From positions 1,811,022-1,875,021 of the forward strand of contig OY282376.1 in the NCBI GenBank assembly GCA_958295845.1: a stretch of 64,000 bases of DNA. Direction: 5' to 3'. A program made the translations under genes and the position numbers. This stretch comes from Caldilineaceae bacterium. Lineage in GTDB: Bacteria > Chloroflexota > Anaerolineae > Caldilineales > Caldilineaceae. This document shows, piece after piece, positions 48,851 to 58,994 of the stretch. A model generated the notes under the pieces. The model was not told where the DNA came from. It saw only the letters and a program-made list of their open reading frames with translations, and searched no databases. Numbering within the stretch: position 1 is the stretch's first letter; each line of letters opens with the position of its first letter.

Positions 48851-49045
48851 TCAGGCTTCTTCTTCGTCCATATCCAGGACCTGCATCCGGCCCATATATG
48901 TCCCGCAATGCGGGCAGACCCGGTGCGGCAGCGTCTTCCCGTTGCACTGCGCGCAGGTCACCAGTCTCGGAATCCCGATCGCGTGGTGCGCACGGCGCCG
49001 GTTGCGCCGACCCTTACTGATCTTCCTCTTTGGTAGTGGTCCCAT
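48851..49045 (-). CDS. rpmF: 50S ribosomal protein L32 (zinc-ribbon form)
   Basis: 64 residues: the basic N-terminus MGPLPKRKISKGRRNRRRAH and a zinc ribbon CAQC (31-34) / CPHC (44-47), the C+ form of bL32. An acidic DMDEEEA tail follows. The order yceD-rpmF-fabD is widely conserved in bacteria and supports the calls for its neighbours. Confidence 0.97.
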   Translation of the reverse strand: MGPLPKRKISKGRRNRRRAHHAIGIPRLVTCAQCNGKTLPHRVCPHCGTYMGRMQVLDMDEEEA

Positions 49046-49062
49046 TTTCCGTTCTCCTCAAT

Positions 49063-49665
49063 CTATTCACTGCCAGGTTCATTTTGCAGCGCCAACAGGG
49101 CCGCCCAACGCGGGTCGATCCCCTCGGCTTCAGCAGGCGTCTGCTCGCCAGACGTACCGGCAAGAGCAGACTCAGAAAGTAACTGTATGTATTTCGGACA
49201 TGTATCTGGATCGGCGGCCCCGCTTACCGGGTCAACACAATCGCAAGCGGCTACGATCGGAACGGAGAGCCAGATATTCTGCCGCACAACCTCGGAAATG
49301 TCGAGAATGTGCTGCGCATTGATTAACAGAGCCTCGTCGGTCAGGTCCTCTGCTTGACCTTCAAACTCCTCAGGCGAAATAAAGCGCCCTGTCTGTATGT
49401 CGGTCAGAGGGCGGAAGCTCTCGGAGAACTCGACCGGCACGCGCACGGAAACCGGCTCGAGGCAACGTCCGCACTGCAATGACAACGCAACCCGAAAGTC
49501 ACCCGTAGCCAGAACGCCGCTGTGTATGCGCAGCAATTCCAGGCTTCCCGCCAAATTGCTCAAAGGTGTCAGTCCGCCATCCAGGTTGGTGATGTCATCG
49601 TCGAGTTCATGCTCCCGCGATGCGCCGGTCGCCTCCTTCATCAATTGTGCAACGTTGAACTCCAT
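49063..49665 (-). CDS. yceD: YceD/DUF177-family protein (large-subunit rRNA accumulation)
   Basis: A 200-residue DUF177 protein with the family's CGRCLEPV motif and a C-terminal Cys pattern CDC...C. In bacteria it lies upstream of rpmF and affects 23S rRNA accumulation. AGGAGGAAGG lies about 7 nt before the ATG, a strong ribosome site. It is the first gene of the leftward run ending at tatC. Confidence 0.9.
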   Translation of the reverse strand: MEFNVAQLMKEATGASREHELDDDITNLDGGLTPLSNLAGSLELLRIHSGVLATGDFRVALSLQCGRCLEPVSVRVPVEFSESFRPLTDIQTGRFISPEEFEGQAEDLTDEALLINAQHILDISEVVRQNIWLSVPIVAACDCVDPVSGAADPDTCPKYIQLLSESALAGTSGEQTPAEAEGIDPRWAALLALQNEPGSE

Positions 49666-49818
49666 AGTCCCTTCCTCCTACCCGGCTCCCGCAAGACCAA
49701 CTGGGCCGTACCGAACTGCTCTCGGCACTCTGACTCTGAACTGTACCCAGTGCAATGTGTCTTCCAGTAACCGGCCGGGCGGCAATCTCCGCACAACGTG
49801 GCGACCGCACAAACAGCG

Positions 49819-49848
49819 ATTATATAAGGATGTCGGACGATCCGCCAA
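49819..49848 (-). promoter_or_regulatory. Putative promoter of the yceD-rpmF-fabD operon
   Basis: On the reverse strand TTGGCG (49848-49843) and a perfect TATAAT (49824-49819) are spaced 18 bp apart, about 155 bp before the yceD start. Confidence 0.5.
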
Positions 49849-49988
49849 AAGTCAGCCGCTGCAATAAGTCAGCAGAAATGCGCGCCATTCTTCAACCAGT
49901 TCATATTCGGAAACTGTGTTGATCTAAAGCCTTCATTTTTTGGACTGAATCCACAGTGGATGGTATAAACACAAAGTCCAGACAAAGG

Positions 49989-50030
49989 TTTTGTCAATTT
50001 TTGCATTATAAACTGTGTAAATTGACAAAA
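49989..50030. promoter_or_regulatory. Perfect inverted repeat overlapping the suf promoter (candidate operator)
   Basis: TTTTGTCAATTT (49989-50000) and AAATTGACAAAA (50019-50030) are exact reverse complements separated by 18 bp. The right arm contains the -35 box of the promoter at 50022-50050. Its place directly ahead of a SufR-like regulator makes autoregulation likely. The sequence itself is not the CAAC-N6-GTTG site known for cyanobacterial SufR, so the binder is inferred. Confidence 0.7.
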
Positions 50031-50050
50031 TAACCTGTTCGAGGTACGAT
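50022..50050 (+). promoter_or_regulatory. Sigma70-type promoter of the suf operon
   Basis: TTGACA (50022-50027) and TACGAT (50045-50050) with a 17-bp spacer. The start codon of the regulator follows about 80 bp downstream. Confidence 0.7.
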
Positions 50051-50130
50051 TAGGTTAATTCGTCACGGAAGGCCTGACCATGATGTGTGCATCGAGCCGC
50101 ATCCGGCCCTGAACAGTACGGAAAACTCTA

Positions 50131-50790
50131 ATGTCTATAAGTCCTGACCAGAACTCATCCGCATGGCAGATCCTTGAATATCTGCAGCGCAATCCCTCTG
50201 CCACGATTAAAGACATTGAAATCCTGTTGGGCGTTACGACAACCGCCGTTCGTCAGCATCTCAACGCACTTCAGGCCGATGGTTATTTGGACCGGCGCGA
50301 AGAGCGCTCCGGAGTGGGCCGTCCCCACTACATCTACGTGGCCACTGACGCAGCCCGCGAACTGTTCGCCTGCCGCTGTGATGTGCTTGCCCTGACGATG
50401 CTCCAGGAAATGTACGGAATGGTCGGCGCTGAACAGATGGGAACCCTCCTGAATCGGGTTGGCGTCAAGCTTGCCGAAAGGTATGCAGAAAGCGTCAGCG
50501 CCGCCGATCTGCAGAATCGCGTCGAAGAAATGGCTGGGGCACTGGGTCGGCAGGGTGTTCTCACCGACGTATCCACAGCCGAAAGCAACACCATAGCATT
50601 GAAGATGTATAACTGCCCCTACCACGACCTCGCAATTGCACATCGCGAAATCTGCGAGATGGATCAGCTGATGATGCAGCAGGCCTTGGGCGCAGATGTC
50701 TCTTTGGATGACTGCATAATGGACGGACACGGCAGCTGCTCTTTCACAATTACACAGAGCGGCCGTGCAGAACTTGAACTCGAGTCCTGA
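50131..50790 (+). CDS. sufR: SufR-like iron-sulfur transcriptional regulator
   Basis: A 219-residue protein: N-terminal winged helix-turn-helix (WQILEYLQRNPSATIKDIEILLGVTTTAVRQHLNAL, about 12-47; GRPHYIY wing) and a C-terminal half with four cysteines, Cys162-x12-Cys175, Cys195 and Cys203 (NCPYHD...HREICEMD...DDC...GSC). This spacing resembles the SufR regulators that sense cluster status through a 4Fe-4S centre and repress suf genes. It is the first gene of the suf operon and probably binds the inverted repeat at 49989-50030. Two further cysteines (CRC at 81-83) lie outside the cluster region. Confidence 0.88.
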   Translation: MSISPDQNSSAWQILEYLQRNPSATIKDIEILLGVTTTAVRQHLNALQADGYLDRREERSGVGRPHYIYVATDAARELFACRCDVLALTMLQEMYGMVGAEQMGTLLNRVGVKLAERYAESVSAADLQNRVEEMAGALGRQGVLTDVSTAESNTIALKMYNCPYHDLAIAHREICEMDQLMMQQALGADVSLDDCIMDGHGSCSFTITQSGRAELELES

Positions 50791-50870
50791 AACAGTCATT
50801 CGCCTTGAAGTAATCGTATCGTGTTGGTCACGGCTGGAAACAGCCGTCACATTGAGGAGTCACGAAAGTC

Positions 50871-51680
50871 ATGAGTACACTTGAAATTCAAAATCTGCAC
50901 GTCTCTGTAGGAGATACGGAAATACTTAAAGGTGTGGACCTCACGCTGCACAGCGGCGAGATACACGCCATGATGGGACCGAACGGTTCCGGAAAATCAA
51001 CACTCTCCTACGTGGTCGCCGGCCATCCCCATTACGAAATAACGCAGGGCGACATCCTGGTCGACGGCGAAAGCATCCTCGATATGGAAGCCGATGAACG
51101 CGCCAGATCCGGCATCTTTCTCGCCTTCCAATATCCCGTCTCGATTCCCGGCGTCAGCGTCGCCAACTTCCTGCGTACGGCCGTCTCCAACGTTCGCGGC
51201 TATACCAGCAAAGAAGCGGATAGCAATGCCAACGGTGTCATCGGCAGCAACCTCATGCCCATGAGGGAATTCCGTCGCGAACTCAATACAAAGATGAAGG
51301 AGTTCAACGTCGACTCCAGCTTTGCCCGCCGTTACCTGAACGAAGGATTCTCCGGCGGCGAGAAAAAGCGCACTGAAGTCCTCCAGATGGCTATGCTGGA
51401 ACCGAAATTCGCCATCCTTGACGAGTCCGACTCCGGTCTGGACATCGACGCCCTGCAGGTCGTCTCCGACGGCATCAATAAACTTGCTACCGAAGATCGG
51501 GGATTCCTGCTCATCACCCACTATCAACGCATACTGAACTTCGTCAAGCCGGACTTTGTCAGTATCTTCTACGGCGGGCGTATCGTAAAGACCGGCGGCC
51601 CCGAAGTGGCCTTGACTCTGGAAGAAAGAGGCTACACGTGGGTCGAGGAAGAATTGGTATCTGGGGTCGTGCCTGCTTAA
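50871..51680 (+). CDS. sufC: Fe-S cluster assembly ATPase SufC
   Basis: 269 residues with Walker [10 protein letters not shown] (36-44), ABC signature FSGGEKKR (about 160-167) and Walker B region [14 protein letters not shown]. It is the soluble ATPase of the SufBCD scaffold. A GAGGAG ribosome site precedes the ATG. It lies 80 bp after the regulator and 123 bp before sufB. Confidence 0.97.
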   Translation: MSTLEIQNLHVSVGDTEILKGVDLTLHSGEIHAMMGPNGSGKSTLSYVVAGHPHYEITQGDILVDGESILDMEADERARSGIFLAFQYPVSIPGVSVANFLRTAVSNVRGYTSKEADSNANGVIGSNLMPMREFRRELNTKMKEFNVDSSFARRYLNEGFSGGEKKRTEVLQMAMLEPKFAILDESDSGLDIDALQVVSDGINKLATEDRGFLLITHYQRILNFVKPDFVSIFYGGRIVKTGGPEVALTLEERGYTWVEEELVSGVVPA

Positions 51681-51803
51681 TAAAGGGCAGGTAAGACAGG
51701 GCCGGGACTCTCTCGGCAAAGAGGCTGACAACCGACGACAAGGACATGAAGGCAACCGGACAAGCACAAACGGTCCTTCCAGTCCCGTTAGAGGAGGGTT
51801 AAC

Positions 51804-53219
<1,416 letters not shown>

Positions 53220-53340
53220 CTCGCCTGCAATTCTTATCAGCCCCAATTAGGGGCGAAAGGCGACTCGAAAAGCGCATTGCGCACCGGGAGGCCGTCAAAG
53301 ACGAGCTGCCCCCCGTTTTCCCGTAACGAGGCAACTGAAT

Positions 53341-54678
53341 GTGACTGTACTACTAAAGGAACCAAAAGAAACTGTCGACGAAATCGCCGGCTTCTCCCAG
53401 GAGACCGTGCGCCAGGCGTCGGCTGCTAAAGACGAACCCACATGGATGTTGGACTTCCGATTGCGAGCCTGGCAAACGTTCGAAAGCCTGGCCTGGCCCA
53501 AGCCCACTGACGAGTCCTGGCGCCGCACGCGCCTGACCGGCTTCAAACTCGAAAACTACACACCCTTCGCCGTCCCCAATGGGACCGTTGAACGCAATGA
53601 CCTGGAACCCGATCTCCTCAACGCCCTCGATGAAATGGAGTCCTCAGCCAACCTGATCTTTCGCGACGGCGGGCTACTATACGGTGAGGAAATCGAAGAC
53701 CAGCACGAAGATGGCGTCATCTTTTCCGACCTGCAAACAGCCGTACAGCAATACCCCGATCTGGTGCAAAAGTACTTCATGACCAAGGCAGTTACCCCGG
53801 ACGCCAACAAATTCGCAGCGCTGCACGCAGCCATGTGGGATACCGGGTCCTTCGTCTTCGTCCCCCGCAACACCAAGGTCGAGCTTCCCCTGCACGCGAT
53901 CCTCTCACAGGGCGACCGCGTCGGTGGCTATCACCACACCCTTCTCGTTGCCGAAGAAGGGGCCGAAGTGACCTTGGTCGATGACCTCATGGGCGCCGAA
54001 AACGCCTTTCAGGCCACCGTCGTAGAGCTCATTCTCAAGGACAATGCCAAAGTCCGTTACATGAACCTGCAGGACTTCAAGCACACCGCTTGGAATTTCC
54101 TCACAGGGCGCGCAGTTCTCGGCAAAGACACCGACCTGCGCTGGATCCAGGTGAGCTGGGGTAGCCGTTTGACCAAGGCCTTCTTGGACTTGGATTTGCA
54201 GGGCGAAGGAGGCCATGGCGAGCTGCTGGGTCTCTACTTCCCAACGCGGCGGCAGCATATCGACCACGAGACTCTGCAGCTGCACCGTGCCGCCAACTGC
54301 TTCAGCGACCTGCTCTTCAACGGCGCACTCAAAAATCGTGCCCGCAGCGTTTATATGGGTATAATCAAAGTGCTGCCCGGCGCGCAGAAGACCGACGCAT
54401 TCCAACGCAACGGAAACCTGATCCTGGACAGAAGCGCCCGCGCCGACAGCATTCCCGGCCTCGAAATTGAGGCCGACGACGTTCGCTGTACCCACGCGGC
54501 CACAGCCGCTCAGGTCGAAGACGAATACGTTTTCTACCTGATGGCACGCGGTCTCACCAGACCGCAGGCCGAACGAATGATTGTGCAGGGCTTTCTGCAG
54601 GGCGTCCTTGATCGCGTGCCCGTTGAAGGCGTCATGCGTAAGTTGGAAAAAGTAATCAGTCGAAAGATTAGTAGGTAA
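53341..54678 (+). CDS. sufD: Fe-S cluster scaffold protein SufD
   Basis: 445 residues, starting at a GTG. The C-terminal beta-helix core ([55 protein letters not shown]) is typical of SufD, as is the final [17 protein letters not shown]. It is paralogous to sufB. The spacing to sufB is 121 bp, and the rhodanese gene follows after 29 bp. Confidence 0.96.
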   Translation: MTVLLKEPKETVDEIAGFSQETVRQASAAKDEPTWMLDFRLRAWQTFESLAWPKPTDESWRRTRLTGFKLENYTPFAVPNGTVERNDLEPDLLNALDEMESSANLIFRDGGLLYGEEIEDQHEDGVIFSDLQTAVQQYPDLVQKYFMTKAVTPDANKFAALHAAMWDTGSFVFVPRNTKVELPLHAILSQGDRVGGYHHTLLVAEEGAEVTLVDDLMGAENAFQATVVELILKDNAKVRYMNLQDFKHTAWNFLTGRAVLGKDTDLRWIQVSWGSRLTKAFLDLDLQGEGGHGELLGLYFPTRRQHIDHETLQLHRAANCFSDLLFNGALKNRARSVYMGIIKVLPGAQKTDAFQRNGNLILDRSARADSIPGLEIEADDVRCTHAATAAQVEDEYVFYLMARGLTRPQAERMIVQGFLQGVLDRVPVEGVMRKLEKVISRKISR

Positions 54679-54707
54679 TCACATACATCTCATTTTGGAG
54701 GAGTGTA

Positions 54708-55559
<852 letters not shown>

Positions 55560-55622
55560 GCGCTGCGTATCCGCTTTTTGTCCGTATTGAATTCGAACTG
55601 AAATCTGACGCTGCCTATGGTA

Positions 55623-55657
55623 GAAAGGCAAGGGGCTGATACCGCCCTTTGCCTTTC
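55623..55657 (+). terminator. Hairpin within the suf operon, upstream of sufU
   Basis: GAAAGGCAAGGG (55623-55634) pairs with CCCTTTGCCTTTC (55645-55657) with a single bulged T and a 10-nt loop. It lies in the 121-bp gap before sufU. It could be a partial terminator, an RNA stabiliser or a processing site lowering sufU-Rieske-sufT output. Confidence 0.5.
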
Positions 55658-55680
55658 CTATAGGTCAATTCACCCGGCCC

Positions 55681-56058
55681 ATGGACCTGTTCCGCGAAGC
55701 CATCATTGACCACTACAAGCACCCCCGGCATAAGGGCAATCTCGAAGACGCTGACATCCACCGTCACGAGCTGAACCCCTTTTGCGGCGACGAGGTAACG
55801 ATTCACCTCAAGATCGCAGACGACGTGGTGGCCGATGCAGCCTTCGAAGGACGGGGTTGCGCCATCAGCCAGGCAAGCGCGTCCATGATGATGGAGGAAA
55901 TCATCGGCATGCCGGTGGCCGATCTCAAGGAGTGGGGCAAACAAGACGTGCTCGACCTGCTCGGCATCGAGATCGGACCCGTGCGCCTCAAATGCGCCCT
56001 CCTTCCACTCAAAGCGCTCAAGGCAGGGCTGTACGGACTGACCGAGTGGCCCGAATAG
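55681..56058 (+). CDS. sufU: SufU/IscU-like Fe-S scaffold or sulfur-transfer protein
   Basis: A 125-residue IscU-fold protein with the three cluster/zinc cysteines Cys35 (NPFCGD with Asp37), Cys60 (GRGCAISQAS) and Cys105 (RLKCALLPLKAL). The insertion between the second and third cysteine is shorter than in some SufU proteins. SufU normally takes sulfur from SufS, which is not present in this window. It is followed 26 bp later by the Rieske gene. Confidence 0.93.
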   Translation: MDLFREAIIDHYKHPRHKGNLEDADIHRHELNPFCGDEVTIHLKIADDVVADAAFEGRGCAISQASASMMMEEIIGMPVADLKEWGKQDVLDLLGIEIGPVRLKCALLPLKALKAGLYGLTEWPE

Positions 56059-56084
56059 AACACGCGATAAGGAATTATTTGCAT

Positions 56085-56402
56085 ATGGAAGACTTTGTAA
56101 GAGTTGCCGCGACCGAAGACCTTCCGCCTGGGGAACGGCTTCTGGTCGAACTTGAAGGCATCCGCGTCGCCGTCTTCAACCTGGACGGCGAATTCTACGC
56201 CATCGAGGATGTCTGCACCCACGACGGCGGCCCCCTCGTGGAAGGGGAAATCCTGGAGGGCGGTCAGGTCCAGTGCCCCCGGCACGGTGCCCGCTTCGAC
56301 ATTCGCACCGGCGATGCGCTCAGCATGCCCGCATTCGAGCCAACCCCATCCTACGACGTTCAGGTTGACGGTGGCGATATCTACGTGGAAAAGCCCTACT
56401 GA
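56085..56402 (+). CDS. Rieske-type [2Fe-2S] ferredoxin
   Basis: A 105-residue Rieske protein with CTHDGG (Cys44, His46) and CPRHGARFD (Cys64, His67), the two ligand pairs. It resembles the small ferredoxin components of dioxygenases, yet it sits in the suf operon, as seen in several Gram-positive-like suf clusters, where it may supply electrons for cluster assembly. AAGGAA lies about 12 nt before ATG 56085. The sufT ATG follows 13 bp after the stop. Confidence 0.93.
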   Translation: MEDFVRVAATEDLPPGERLLVELEGIRVAVFNLDGEFYAIEDVCTHDGGPLVEGEILEGGQVQCPRHGARFDIRTGDALSMPAFEPTPSYDVQVDGGDIYVEKPY

Positions 56403-56415
56403 GGAGAATAACCCC

Positions 56416-56739
56416 ATGAGCGAAAACACACTGCCCACACCCGATGATGTCAGAGCCGAAATCAGGACCCATGTGAAGGATCCGGAACTGATGATGAATA
56501 TCGTCGACCTCGGCCTGGTCTATGATATCGAAGTAACGGAAGAGAATAACATCGACGTGACCATGACGCTGACCAGCCCCGGCTGCCCTGTCGGCCCGCA
56601 GATCATCAACGACGTCCAGCGCACAACCCACAACGCCTTCCCCAGCGTCAGCGAAGTCAACGTCCACCTCGTCTGGACCCCCTTCTGGAGTCCCGACATG
56701 ATGTCCGAGGACGCCAAGGACGAATTGGGTATTTTTTAA
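56416..56739 (+). CDS. sufT: SufT/MIP18 (DUF59) metal-sulfur cluster maturation factor
   Basis: A 107-residue DUF59 protein: VKDPELMMNIVDLGLVYDIEV and the conserved cysteine TSPGCP (Cys57). Family members help deliver clusters to target proteins. GAGGAG lies 9 nt before the ATG. The last codons and stop (GGT ATT TTT TAA) are themselves the first unit of a four-copy 16-bp tandem repeat, so the natural C-terminus may have been altered by repeat expansion. Confidence 0.93.
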   Translation: MSENTLPTPDDVRAEIRTHVKDPELMMNIVDLGLVYDIEVTEENNIDVTMTLTSPGCPVGPQIINDVQRTTHNAFPSVSEVNVHLVWTPFWSPDMMSEDAKDELGIF

Positions 56740-56790
56740 ACTGGGTATTTTCTAAACTGGGTATCTTCTGAACCGGGTATCTTCTGAACT
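56727..56790. repeat. Four tandem copies of a 16-bp repeat overlapping the sufT stop codon
   Basis: Units: GGGTATTTTTTAAACT, GGGTATTTTCTAAACT, GGGTATCTTCTGAACC, GGGTATCTTCTGAACT. The first unit contains the final two codons and the TAA of sufT. The gradual change along the array suggests stepwise duplication. Confidence 0.9.
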
Positions 56791-56829
56791 TAGAAGACTT
56801 CCCGCGCACGGTCATAACTACTAACAGGG

Positions 56830-56966
56830 CCTGGTCAGTAGCGTAAAGCTAGGACTCGGAGTACCCCATTTGTAGGTGGGCGTTACGCTGAAGCGTCCCC
56901 CGGCATCGCCTGCCCGAACGCGGCGGCCCGAAACAGCGCCCAACTCCAACCGACTCTAGGACCAGG
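56830..56966. other. Candidate structured RNA or small mobile element between suf operon and TPR gene
   Basis: CCTGGTC (56830-56836) and GACCAGG (56960-56966) can close a 137-bp unit. Inside it AGCGTAA (56840-56846) pairs with TTACGCT (56883-56889) and CCCA (56865-56868) with TGGG (56877-56880). The nested pairing could be a folded RNA, or the ends could be inverted repeats of a small non-autonomous element. No coding sequence is seen in it. Confidence 0.35.
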
Positions 56967-57031
56967 TACGGCTCTGCTTAAGATTCCGGCTCCCGCCTGC
57001 CTGGGACCCGGTTAAGCGTAAAGAAGTCACT

Positions 57032-57973
57032 CTATCGCCCCGCTGCAATCTCAAGCGCCCTGTCAAAATCCGACCTTGCCTCCTCAGTCCAACCCAGCAC
57101 AGCCTTCACCACAGCCCGATTCCTGTGCGCCTCAAGATCGGTGGGCCGCCTTACGATCACCTGGTCGTAATCGGCAATGGCATCCTCATAATCGCCGCGA
57201 CGCTCCTTCGCATTGCCCCGGTTGAAATAAGGTTCAGCGCTCTCAGGCAGCAGCCGGACCGCTTCATCATAGTCGCTCACAGCCGCGCCGAGTCGTCCCA
57301 ACTTAGCCAGCGCAACCCCCCGATTGTTGTACGCGGCACCGTACTCTGGCCGCAACCGGATCGCATTGCCGTAGTCGGCCACGGCCGCCTCGTACCGGCC
57401 CAACTCCACCTGCAACAGGCCCCGGCTGTTGTATGCCTCGGAATTGTCCGGATTCAGCACGATAGCACTATCAAAATCGGCAATCGCTTCCGGACTCCGA
57501 CCGAGCCCCCTCTTGACACTGCCTCGCACAAGGTAGGCTCTTTCATAGTCGGGCTCAAGTCGAACTGCCTCGTCCAGATCGACAAGGGCATCCCCGTACT
57601 CGCCAAGCTCGGCCAGAAGTAGCCCTCGATTCAAAAAAGCAAATACATTCTCCGCATCAAACCGGATCGCTGTACCCAGGTCTTCAATGGCGTCCTGATA
57701 CTGTTGAAGGGCAGCTTTGGCATTGGCCCGATTGATATAGGCATCGACCAGATCAGGTTTCAGGTGAACGGCCCGGTCGTAATCTGCTACCGCTTCTTCG
57801 TACTGTCCCAGGTTGCTGCTGACATTGCCCCGGTTATGGTAAGCCTCTGCGTAATCCGGTCTCAATCGGACCGCCTGCGAGTACGCAGCCAGCGCCTCCC
57901 GCGATTCGGACATGCCTGCCTCGCCCAATCCGTTGCTCGGCAGGAAATAAGCACGCGCGTGCCGGTCGTTCAT
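57032..57973 (-). CDS. TPR-repeat protein
   Basis: 313 residues made almost entirely of about eight 34-residue tetratricopeptide repeats (pattern A-x-Y-x-N-R-G-x-x-x-x-x-L-G-x-x-x-x-A-x-x-D-Y-D-x-A-V-R-L-x-P). No catalytic domain or signal peptide. It is probably a protein-interaction scaffold. Its start overlaps the stop of the upstream membrane-protein gene (ATGA at 57970-57973), so the two are likely partners. Confidence 0.9.
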   Translation of the reverse strand: MNDRHARAYFLPSNGLGEAGMSESREALAAYSQAVRLRPDYAEAYHNRGNVSSNLGQYEEAVADYDRAVHLKPDLVDAYINRANAKAALQQYQDAIEDLGTAIRFDAENVFAFLNRGLLLAELGEYGDALVDLDEAVRLEPDYERAYLVRGSVKRGLGRSPEAIADFDSAIVLNPDNSEAYNSRGLLQVELGRYEAAVADYGNAIRLRPEYGAAYNNRGVALAKLGRLGAAVSDYDEAVRLLPESAEPYFNRGNAKERRGDYEDAIADYDQVIVRRPTDLEAHRNRAVVKAVLGWTEEARSDFDRALEIAAGR

Positions 57974-58662
57974 CTCTTGGCGCTCCTGCTCAATCTTTCC
58001 GACAGGTCACCTATCGACCGAAAGGCCATCGCAGCCAGTTCATCATTGCTTCCTTCCGCAACACTGGCAATGTGCTTCCACCTCGCTATCGACTCATCAA
58101 GCCTTCCCTCGTCCTCCAGCTGCCGGGCCTCCGCGACGGCAGACGCCCCGGCCCTGCCCGGTACGCGGCTGAGTTCTTCGCCAATCTGCGTTCGCGCAAA
58201 CGCCAGCTCCGCGCCCGCCATGCTGCGCAACGGCTCGTCCGCTTCCCCGCCGTAACCCCGAATCTCTTCGGCAAGCCGGCCTGCTTCCTCTGCATGCCCG
58301 CGCGCCGCTTCCACATTGCCGCGTACCGCCTCCTCTATCTCCCGCAATCTCCTGAGAGCAAGATATCCGGCGAACCCTAAGAAAAACGCCAACAAGGTGA
58401 ACAGGAGAGCGATGCCCGTCAGCCACCAGCCGACCGAGTCAGCTCGGTCGTCCAGAATCTCCCGCCGCAATTCGTTGAACTGCCGCTGAATCTCGACCTC
58501 CGTGGCCGCATCTATTATGGATCCCTCTGCAGACGCGCCGCCATCCTGGCCTTCAGGAGCTTGGGCCAACAACGCCGTTGGACCCGTCAAAATGACCGCC
58601 GCCGCTATCGCCAGCGCCACCGCTACAAATAGATTCCACTTCAGTATTGGCTTGATTCTCAT
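57970..58662 (-). CDS. Membrane-anchored protein with coiled coil, partner of the TPR protein
   Basis: 230 residues: an N-terminal signal or anchor (LFVAVALAIAAAVILTGPTALLAQA), a second membrane helix (WWLTGIALLFTLLAFFLGFAGYLAL, about 79-103) and a helical charged cytoplasmic-type region after it (RRLREIEEAVRGNVEAARGHAEEAG...) with TPR-like end helices (WKHIASVAEGSNDELAAMAFRSIGDLSERL). I do not recognise a named family. Similar membrane/TPR pairs occur in Chloroflexota, but the function is unknown. Confidence 0.78.
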   Translation of the reverse strand: MRIKPILKWNLFVAVALAIAAAVILTGPTALLAQAPEGQDGGASAEGSIIDAATEVEIQRQFNELRREILDDRADSVGWWLTGIALLFTLLAFFLGFAGYLALRRLREIEEAVRGNVEAARGHAEEAGRLAEEIRGYGGEADEPLRSMAGAELAFARTQIGEELSRVPGRAGASAVAEARQLEDEGRLDESIARWKHIASVAEGSNDELAAMAFRSIGDLSERLSRSAKR

Positions 58663-58994
58663 ATCAGGACGCGCTCAGTCCCATGTCCGCTTTTCACTGT
58701 GTCGCCACCGATGGTCGCGCCACCGTTGGCCAATGGAGTTTCTCTTCTTCTGGGAAATTGCTTCTTGACTCAACCCACGAATACAGCTGAAGGAGGTATC
58801 TCTGCACTTAAGTGTAACTGTATAGGGAAGTACCGCATAAGACCATCGCCTGTTGACCACCGATCATTACAGAGACAATACTCGCAATTTGGGGCGTGTA
58901 GCAGCAAGGCCCATTCAATCTAATTCTATGACACGCCGGCAGATGGAGCAACGCAATTGGGAAGGGCTGGAAAACCAGTCGTCCACTAACCCCA
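58663..58994. other. Intergenic region between two TPR gene units, nothing recognised
   Basis: 332 bp of lower GC than its surroundings. It lies between the membrane-protein gene start and the stop of the FRG-TPR gene and should contain the promoter for the former. No RNA or repeat was recognised. Confidence 0.4.
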
